64,000 nucleotides of DNA from Pectinophora gossypiella. Taxonomy: Eukaryota; Arthropoda; Insecta; Lepidoptera; Gelechiidae. Every line of letters starts with the position of its first letter. The first letter of the stretch is position 1. A program made the position numbers and the translations under genes. The stretch spans positions 13,866,604 through 13,930,603 of the forward strand of contig NC_065404.1 in NCBI RefSeq assembly GCF_024362695.1. Direction: 5' to 3'. Shown in pieces: positions 24,567-34,014 of the stretch. The notes beneath the pieces are model-generated. The model worked only from the letters and a program-made list of their open reading frames with translations. It did no database searches and was not told where the DNA came from.

Positions 24567-25267
24567 GTGTCCTACACTATTGTTGAAAAACGAAATGTCC
24601 ACCTTTGCGCCTACAGAGTATGGTTTCCCACGAAGCGGCAATGTCAATGATGAACTAAGGATGTGGATAATCCATTTTGAATCGAGATCTTAAAAGATAC
24701 GGCTGTAAAGACGTCATTTGTACCCGTAGTTACTTTAGCGCTAACTACTAATTTATGTAAACTGCTGTTAAATGCAAGCGCTATTTTTCCGATGTCATAG
24801 ACTGTCATAAGCCAGTTAGGTAGTAAATTGACACTTCATACCTTAATAGAAGCGATCCCGATCAAGTTCTTCTCAGAATCTTATTTCTTATAATGAAAAA
24901 GTAATTGGATGAAGCAATCAACTTAAGGTCCGTGCCCACTGCGTATACACAGTGGACCTGTGTCCATCTCGGCACAGGCAAAAAAATATTCTTTGTATGA
25001 ATTTCTTTGGCGCAACGTCCTCTAGACCATTCAGAAATCCGAATCATTTAGTCAACGTAATTATCATGGATAAACTTGTTGAAGGTCAATGTAACATTTT
25101 TGAATTTACGTCATTTCGCAAGGTGTTATGGCTGAGGAGAAGAAATAACAAGAAACTTCAACAGCAACACATATTTTAAGTCAATGAGGGTATACATTAC
25201 AAGTTATTTAATAAATAGAGGAACACATTTAATACCATTCAATACAAGTTCCGTCACCGACCAACAC

Positions 25268-25432
25268 CAGGGGCCTGTTTAATAAAACTTACAATTGTAA
25301 ATTACAACGACAATTAGGTGTTCATTACGTAGCTAATATGAAACTGCAAGATATTTGTGATCACAAACTCCGCAATGTACATCAAATTGTCATTGTAATT
25401 TACAATTGTAAGTTTTATTAAACAGGCCCCTG
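25268..25432. mobile_element. 165-bp MITE with long near-perfect TIRs (family E)
   Basis: The ends CAGGGGCCTGTTTAATAAAA and its exact complement extend inwards about 47 bases with one clear mismatch. The interior is ACGTAGCTAATATGAAACTG. The GGGGCCTGTTT start resembles PIF/Harbinger-like termini, a weak family hint only. It lies about 0.75 kb upstream of the first recognised aristaless exon. Confidence 0.8.
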
Positions 25433-25730
25433 AGCGTGCCATGCGCGGACCGGGCAGAATTCCCGGTACATACGGGGATAGAACGGGGTTGCTCCGTTGC
25501 TGTGGGCATAGTAGCGTCCGGCACGTGCCGGTCCGTGCCTGCCGCGGTCCTAGGACAGTCCTAGTATGATACGGTGTAGTGGGCACAGGCCTTAAAGAAC
25601 AAAAATAGTTGTGACGAACTGTATGGTGACAGATTATCAAACGTGAACCATCGTTGTTCCACAAATTGGGACCATTCCGTAAGTAAAGCTGGCTGGACAA
25701 TGATACACCTTTCTTAATAAACTACGCCTA

Positions 25731-25900
25731 ATGATCCGTGCTTCGAAAGGCACGTTAAGCCGTTGGTCCCGGTTACTACTTACTGATGTAAGTAAGTAGT
25801 CGTTACATGAGCCATGTCAGGGGCCTTTGGCGGCTCAATAGTAACCCTGACACCAGGGTTGATGGGGTTGGTCCACCTCACAACCCACACGATAGAAGAA
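25731..25900 (+). mobile_element. 5'-truncated SINE, type 1
   Basis: It starts in the body (ATGATCCGTGCTTCGAAAGG) and runs to the tail CGATAGAAGAA. The tRNA-like head is missing. It ends about 275 bases before the first recognised aristaless exon. Confidence 0.85.
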
Positions 25901-26175
25901 TAGATAAACTGCGCCTATAAACAAATTCAGCGTTATTACAAAAACGAACACCATAGATAAACTACAAAGATAGAAGTCGACGGATTTTAATGGAACTAAC
26001 TGACGAGTCATAATAATTCTATGCAGAATCTGCGACAGTAGCGCCGCGGTCGCGGAACTTCTTTCGTGGCATGTCGTATATTTTAAACCCAGTTTATCTT
26101 TAGTCTTCGTTTTCTTATAATACTAAGTAAGTCTACACTACAATACTTTACCATAACTCCTCTCTTTCTTTCCAG

Positions 26176-26452
26176 AATACTATCCCCAAGATCAGTACCA
26201 TCAGAAGTACAACCCCACCATGGGGGTATCGGAGGCGCCCAAAGACGATTCCCCCCGGACGACCCCGGAACTAGGTCGGTCCGACCAATCACCCCCTGAC
26301 CGACCCCCGCCGGGATCAGCTGATAGCGACGATGCTGATGATTTCGCTCCTAAACGCAAGCAAAGGAGGTACCGGACGACTTTTACCAGTTTTCAACTTG
26401 AAGAGCTGGAGAAAGCTTTCTCGAGGACCCATTACCCTGATGTGTTTACTAG
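26176..26452 (+). CDS. al: aristaless exon with start codon and homeodomain N-terminal half
   Basis: The acceptor is a clear pyrimidine tract ending TCTTTCCAG at 26175; the donor is AG/GTAAGA after 26452 (phase 2). From ATG at 26220 it encodes an acidic, proline-rich leader, a basic stretch and homeodomain residues 1-30. The frame is also open from the ATG back to the acceptor (about 14 codons, reading YYPQDQYHQKYNPT), so the true start could lie in an unseen upstream exon. I prefer 26220 because MGVSE resembles the fly start and the initiation context is strong. If so, bases 26176-26219 are 5' UTR. The strong acceptor shows that a further 5' exon exists. Confidence 0.92.
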
Positions 26453-29400
26453 GTAAGATGTAGGGTGTGTTGATGCTTCTCTTATATTATGTTTTGTTAC
26501 TTGCTATAAACTGTCTGATAGAACATTCATACGTACCTAAAGTCAGTACATAGCCAATGAGGGACTCTCCAGGCTACGTTCCCCAAAAACAATTATAGAT
26601 GGCGTTGTACAGCTTTAACGTGATAATTACCTATTTTCTCATTACTCGGGTACTAAATTATTCAATTTTTTCTATGCTTCTAATTGCTTCTATGCTGTTC
26701 TGGGAACAAATAAAAAACATAGAACACGTTCACCTGCTTGTCTTCCCGGGTATGTCGTAAAAACCGACAGAGGGATTGTGTCCTCTAACATGATGGACTA
26801 ATGTTATGGGCGATAGGCTGATCCCTTATCACCATAAGGTTCATCATATCCAGCTTACGACATCGTATCAACAGTGGCTGCAAGTTGTCTTTGATTACTT
26901 GTGGCTCTGCCCACCCCATTAGGGATAACGGGCGTGAGTTTATGTATGTATGTATGTAAAATTATTCAAAAATAAAATGTAATGGCAAAACCAAATATAA
27001 AAATAATTCGTGCTTGATATTTGGACCATTTTATGTATAGAATTACGTTGCTACTTATATTGCTTCTCTTTATTTTGGTCAAAATAATGGGTGGAAGATG
27101 TATTTGTGCCTGGGTGTAATAAAAAGGGTCATCATTCAAATCAAATCAGATCAAATCAGAATCATTTATTCAACGTAATTATCATGGATAAACTTGTTGA
27201 AGGTCAATGTAACATTTTTGAATTTACGTTACTACGTACGTAATTTACGTACATTTATACAAAAATAAAGATAAAAGTTGCATATTATGTCTGTTATTCA
27301 TGAAATTAGAAGGATAATGAAGAAATATATGTACAGCGCCATCTATATTGTGTTTGAGGAACATAGCCCTGGCCTAACCCGCGTTGCTCGAAGTATACTA
27401 ACCGTGAAAGTTTTCTTATCAACACTGATAAAACTGCACCAAATATCTTCAAGCGATAAACTTATTTTTCATTTATTTAACAAGAATTTTAATTTAATTA
27501 TCAAACTATATTTACTTCTTATCGCAATTATAACCTATAATGCTATTAAAGTGATAGCATTTGCGCTTTCATAATTATAATCCCTAATACCAAGTGTTTC
27601 AACCATTTGATTTATTAGTAATTATTTCATATATTTTTCTTATAGATATAAATTGCTTCAGAGTATATTATAAAGGATATTTGATTTGATAAATAAACTA
27701 TCTGTTAACCGCGACTTCGGTCGTGTGAAACACGTTACTATTAAAACTAATAAACTTTCACACAAACTTCTCCATCCCTTTTACCCCCTTATAAATGGGT
27801 TGAATTTCGCAGACTTTAGTCTTCTATCGTGTGGGTTGTGAGGTGGATTACCAACCTGATCAACCCTGGTGTCAGGGTTGCTATCGAGCCGCCAAAGGCC
27901 CCTGACAAGGCTCATGTAACGACTACGTACTTACATCAGTAAGTAGTAACCGGGACCAACGGCTTAACGTGCCTTCCGAAGCACGGATCGTCTTACTGTC
28001 GGACAATCAGGTGATCAGCCTGTAATTTCCTAACCAAACTAGGGATCACAAAGTGATTTTCATGATATGTCCCCACCGGGATTCGTACCCAGGACCTCCG
28101 GATCGTGAGCATAACGCTCAACCACTGGACCATGAACGCACTCTTAGTAAGCACCTATGTCTTAAAAAGAATCCTCATGCAAGACTCGAGTTGTGCAGCA
28201 CTTGTAGTTTATGACATTTCGTGACGAGTGAGTCAGACAGTCACCTTTCGCTTTTATGCTATAAGTAGATATTAAAACATACTTATCGTATTTTTTTTGC
28301 AGGGAAGAATTGGCAATGAAGATAGGATTAACAGAAGCCAGAATACAGGTAAGAAAATAATTATTTTAAAAATAACCATTACCCAACCTAACCTTCCTGT
28401 AAATATGATACTGGCCCCGATTCCTGTAGACACAAGGTCCTTTTTTTTCAAATGAAATGTAGATATTATGATGACTTTAGCGATAAGGTGAGACCGTGAA
28501 AGACCTCAAGTTGTCGTTTATCATTTGCAAAACGGAAAAGAAGTAATACTGGTTTTTGTCGTGCCGAGGATTTTCTTGCAACTTCTTTTCCCCGGCTATA
28601 CAGGTTGTGAGAAGCTGCAATAGTTTTAGGCGGATGAGACGTTCGTTATGTAAAAATTGACGATTCAAAGTGTAACTATGTTACCAACTGAATAAAGATA
28701 TTTTTGAATTTGAATTTGAATACTAATTTAGGTACATCATAAAGTCACGTCACAAAAAACCTATCTTCAAAAAGACAGAGTTGAGTTCAAAGGTAACCAA
28801 AATTATATCTTTTAGAGCGTGTGACTGTTTCGCTCGGCGCGTAAGTACAACTATAAATCTAGATATAATTATCGCCGCGTCTTAAAACCATAATTTTATT
28901 CAATGTCCTAGGCCAGAGACTTTCAAGTTCCGATTCCCATGTCGGGCCATGTCCCTGCCATGACAACCTTTAATCAAGGCACACCGAATCGAATGAGACA
29001 TTGGAACAACTCCAACAATCACTATAATAAACCGCTCGGCGCAGAGTCACGACGAAAATCCGCATTTGGAGGTGGCATGTTAAACTATATTTTAGATTTA
29101 TTTGCTGGCGAAACTACATGTTTTTATATTTTTTTTAACATTTATTTTATTTTATTAATTAAAAATAATATAATAACATTATTTTTTATAAAATAAATAA
29201 TATTTAGGTTTGCGTTTGAACACAATCTCACCTGACGGTAAGTGAAGATGTGGCCTACGTTCGATCAGGTAACCTAGTAAAAGCTTATTCACTTTAGTTT
29301 CGAAGAAGAATGACTAGACAGTGAGAAAGCAGTGGGACGATATATTATGTTATCGGACCAGCAGTGCGTACGATCAAGAGTACTAATATCTCTTTGAAAC

Positions 29401-32400
29401 CATGTCACACTGACTTTTTTGACAAATTGAATCGTAAGTCTCATTAAATGTCAAATATGGTAGTGCGACAGGGTTCTAAAGTGGGTACATGATATTGCTC
29501 ATGAATGTACACCAGGGCAATGATTTACACAAGCATAGTAAAACTGCCCGGACCCTCGCTCCCCTATCAGCTTCTCCAGACATGCCGAGAACACGAGTTT
29601 CGTCGTTTGGCACAGCAAGGCTCTGGTGCACATGTGATAACCAGGCACGGTCCATACCTACCATCGGTAAATGTGTCGCTTGCACCACCCAGGGGTCACG
29701 TTCAGGGTCTCGAGGGTAAACCTACGGACGTGAGCAACTCCAACCCCTGACATAAACTGAAATTGACTGTAGAGAGAACCTATCTACTGCCTATTGAAAC
29801 CGTACCCACTAGTTATCTACGTTTGTTCTTCCATGTCTCACTCTAATGCTATTGTGACGTGGCCAGCATGTATCACGCAAAATACCGTAGAAAAAAACGT
29901 TAATTTCAACTGTACATAATCTCGACAAACCATCTTCTTCTCCCTTCTTGGTAGACATTTACTAGACCAACAAGTTACATCGTCACATATAAAACTATAA
30001 AAATATGCCTCCTCCTATAAAAGCTGTCATTTCGCAGCTCTATATAAAGCCCGCAATCTTTTAATAACACGAATGCAACCTGCATTCACTGGCCGCAGCA
30101 ACGCTTTATTTTGTGCACGACCGATCCGAATACAAATTAGCGAAACAACACGTCATTGGGAATATTAAAATACTAGCTGTTTCCTGTGACTTCGCCTACA
30201 ACCAAAAAACATTCTACAGGATGCATTTTCCATTCATAAATATTCTCCTAGGTCTACCCCTTCCTCTCTTCCCTTCATTTTTTCTTTCTATGATGTTTGT
30301 TATAAATGAATCGTGTCGTATCAGGTGGCCAATCATATTTCCTCTCCGGTTCTCTATAGTCTTCAATATGGTTCTCTTTTCTTCAACTCTTTCCAGCACA
30401 AAATAAATATATATGTTGTGTTAATAAATAAGAAAAGTTTTCTATACTTATTACTTAATACATCACTCCTCAAAACGTAAATGACCGTGTTACTCCTAAT
30501 TACATACATACATAAATATAAAGTAGCAAATCTCTATATTCCGAAGCTTAATATATTAAATGGCCGCTTCTCCCGGCGATGGGGTATTTATCATCTCCTT
30601 GTTTATTAAATGGGAGCCATCAGTGATTTCCGTGTATCATTACCACCACTCCCGGGGCGGCTAAAACTGCGCTTCTTGCTAGAAACATTGTTGCTTTTTT
30701 ATGAGACTTTCTTTAGGTCTTTACCTCGGATTATATTTACTACTTGACCTGAATTGAGAATTTCAGACTTTATATTTAAGTACAGCGTCTGGTTTTAAGG
30801 TTATTATTAAGCCGTGAAAGATACCCGACAAACGACTTCAGATGATATCAATAATAAATATGCAACAAATCAATTATGAAAAAAGATCTGACTATTATAT
30901 AAAGGTCACTTTCTTTGAAGACAATTCTATTTTGACCTTTACCTGGAAATGACTCTTTTTGGTTCCATAATATGTGCTTACTCCGGTGGGGAATAGGCGT
31001 GAGTTTATGTATGTATGTATGTAATTCTTTCTAATTAAAACTCGTAATAAAGTGGTACCTATCTTTAGCAACATTTTAGCCTCCTATACCTGCAGATAGC
31101 TGCGAGCTCTATACAGAGTTGGTCATTAACTTAATGCCCCGCTCTGTTAAGCTATTAGCCGCGGCACCTGGGCCACGGGGGTTTTTGTGGCCCTTCTTGA
31201 GGCCCCCGTGGCCCCACATTCCGCCGCCGTGTTTGACTCCAATTACACCATTTATAAATTCACCAGACCATATGAAGTCATATTTTAAAACAATCCTTAA
31301 AACTTCAAGTAAACCTTATCGAGGAAATTATAAAGTCGGTGTTTCACAGGCGCACGCGCAACTTTCGAGAACGCAAGTTTCTTGCCCGCACAGCATCCGC
31401 TAAAACCACGTCTACATTTACAGAAACACGCTTAATTTTTTCCCGAACAGTATTTATCATAAGTGAATTAATTTAAATTGCCATAAAAATGAAAGTTTAC
31501 ATAATGGCTTCGGTTTCGGGAAGTTTTTCCCTTTATAAATATTTAGCGATTGCAAATATCGAATGCTTGCACAGATATTATTTAACGATAAATCAACTGG
31601 TAATGTTTGATATTCTATGTTTTTGTTAAAATATTCTTTAGCAGTCTTGGAATTCGTGTCTCTTTTTTATTTTTCCGTTATAATGTTACATTTAGAGTCA
31701 TGTTTAACGGCCATTTAATTCACTATCAATCAATAACCGATCGTTTGAACGACAGGGCATAATTACTACTGAGCCGGGTACTAAACAATTCATCCATCAT
31801 TTTTTACCAGTGTATATTCAGCGATATATTTTGCCCGAAGGCGTGAATGTTTTTTTCTCTACATTACGTAGATATGACCTTTAATAATGACTCTATACAA
31901 CAATGGGCAGCCTTTTTTTTCTGAGAAAGCGAAATTGCGTTAAAATTATGATCGCTAATATAAGTAACCTTTGCGTAAGACATCGTCATTTCACCTTTTC
32001 ATCAGTCTTTATGAAAATACGATGGCAATAGTATTAAAATCGATATTACCTGTTGAAATTTGAAAGTGTCTTGTTGGGTTGGCTATAATATAACAATGGT
32101 TGTAGGAATTACTCGTATCAGTTAGGTAATGGTGACCTATCACTATACAGGTCATCATATTAATCGTAAAACACAAATCATCTTGCTAAAAGTGGCTGAA
32201 TTATATTTAGGTTATATTTTGAGGCTCTGTTTCACTTGGCAAGACTTTTTTTGAATAAATATCCGTACAATTTATCGCGTTAACACGCTCTTTTGGGTCT
32301 GTTTTGGATAGTGGTGTAAATTAGCTATAAGAACTTGTAATAATAATAATAAATAAATAAATAGAGACCTTAAACTGTCAAGTAATTTTTGCTAAACGTT

Positions 32401-33981
32401 TTGTTTTCCTTTTGTTTATTTTTTAGTAGCCAATTATGACAACAGTAAAAGTGATAATATACAGGGTGGCCCAGAAGTTCAGGTTCAAAATGAAAAATTA
32501 GAAAGAGGGGCTCATTAGCTACCAGAAACACCCCCATATATGTTCAGCAATTATTTACGGTTTAGGAGATATGACCCATTTTGTACCTTTTTCTAGATTT
32601 TCTACCTTACTTCAGAAATAATCATTTTGTCGCTATCCCTTTCTTAATAATTATTTTATTTTACTTCACAACTATGCCTAAGTCTGTGTACCGCTCAATC
32701 AAAGATAAATCAAAGTGAAATCAAAGATAAAAAAAAGTTATCGGAAGTCAAAGTGAGAATTCGACCAAAATTGTTACAGTTGTTAAAACTTCGCCGAAGA
32801 ATAATAAACACATGAGATTGTCATAGACACTGAAAGTATTTCTAAAAACTGCTCCATTTAATAGGCTTTTAGAAACATTAATAAAAAGTACCCTTAATAC
32901 GGGCAAAAAACTAAGTAATTAGCCCTCAAAGATTGCAAGACAGACAGATTTGAAGGAAAATTTGACATTCTCATACAATGTAGCTGCTACTTTCTAACGT
33001 TGTTAAAGGTGCTCAAAGACACATTTTCAATTAAAAGTAAATAAAAATCACGCTTATAATCGCTAACAGGGTAGACATACCAACAATCCGAAGACAAAAC
33101 TTGCAGTCACTTTTGGTATTCGTATTTTAATGAAGGTACATAGATTTCAAGGAAAAAGTTATCCCCAAACACTGTTGGTGATTCATACTATTGGATACTA
33201 AAATAAAATCTGTCTTTTAGCACCTTTAACAACATTAGAAAGAAGCAGCTACATTGTATGAGAATGTCAAATTTTCCTTCAAATCTGTCTGTCTTGCAAT
33301 CTTTGAGGGCTAATTACTTAGTTTTTTGCCCGTATTAAGGGTACTTTTTATTAATGTTTCTAAAAGCCTATTAAATGGAGCAGTTTTTAGAAATACTTTC
33401 AGTGTCCATGACAATCTCATGTGTTTATTATTCTTCGGCGAAGTTTTAACAACTGTAACAATTTTGGTCGAATTCTCACTTTGACTTCCGATAACTTTTT
33501 TTTTATCTTTGATTTCACTTTGATTTATCTTTGATTGAGCGGTACACAGACAGGCATAGTTGTGAAGTAAAATAAAATAATTATTAAGAAAGGGATAGCG
33601 ACAAAATGATTATTTCTGAAGTAAGGTAGAAAATCTAGAAAAAGGTACAAAATGGGTCATATCTCCTAAACCGTAAATAATTGCTGAACATACATGGGGG
33701 TGTTTCTGGTAGCTAATGAGCCCCTCTTTCTAATTTTTCATTTTGAACCTGAACTTCTGGGCCACCCTGTATATGGGATTGACATGCACATTTTTATCAA
33801 CTTGACTGGGGCCTGATAATTATAAATTACTCCTGTGCTTAATTCCGCGTGATAAGCAGAGCCACAAGTTTGGCATTATAGTCCTAACATACAAGAACTG
33901 GTCGAGTTGAGCTGGTTGAAAAGAGAAGGTTCCCCCGTACCCTATCCTACCCTTTAGGTTTCTCTGTAAAAATCGAACTAA

Positions 33982-34014
<33 letters not shown>

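Larger units (their letters stand above)
21914..25267. other. unique-looking upstream region of aristaless
   Basis: Apart from MITE B copy 2 (24419-24566) I recognise few repeats over 3.3 kb. The homeodomain-motif cluster at 23570-23720 is the main feature. The unseen 5' exon of aristaless could lie here or further upstream. Confidence 0.45.
26561..27374. mobile_element. MITE family C, copy 2, twice interrupted, in aristaless intron 1
   Basis: It has the same termini and interior as 8166-8550 but is about 430 bp longer because of two insertions: 26666-26958 (11-bp duplication AAATTATTCAA) and about 27138-27255. This makes it older than both inserts. Confidence 0.8.
26453..28302 (+). other. 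al: aristaless intron 1 (1.85 kb), mostly repeats
   Basis: It is bounded by GTAAGA and TTTTGCAG. It contains a MITE copy at 26561-27374 that is itself interrupted twice, and a minus-strand SINE at 27820-28135. The remaining 450 bases or so (27375-27819) are AT-rich with no recognisable feature. Confidence 0.85.

Noticed and set aside
29489..29750. Two overlapping plus-strand ORFs of 76 and 81 residues in aristaless intron 2
   Set aside because: They begin inside MITE B and have no recognised domain or splice context.
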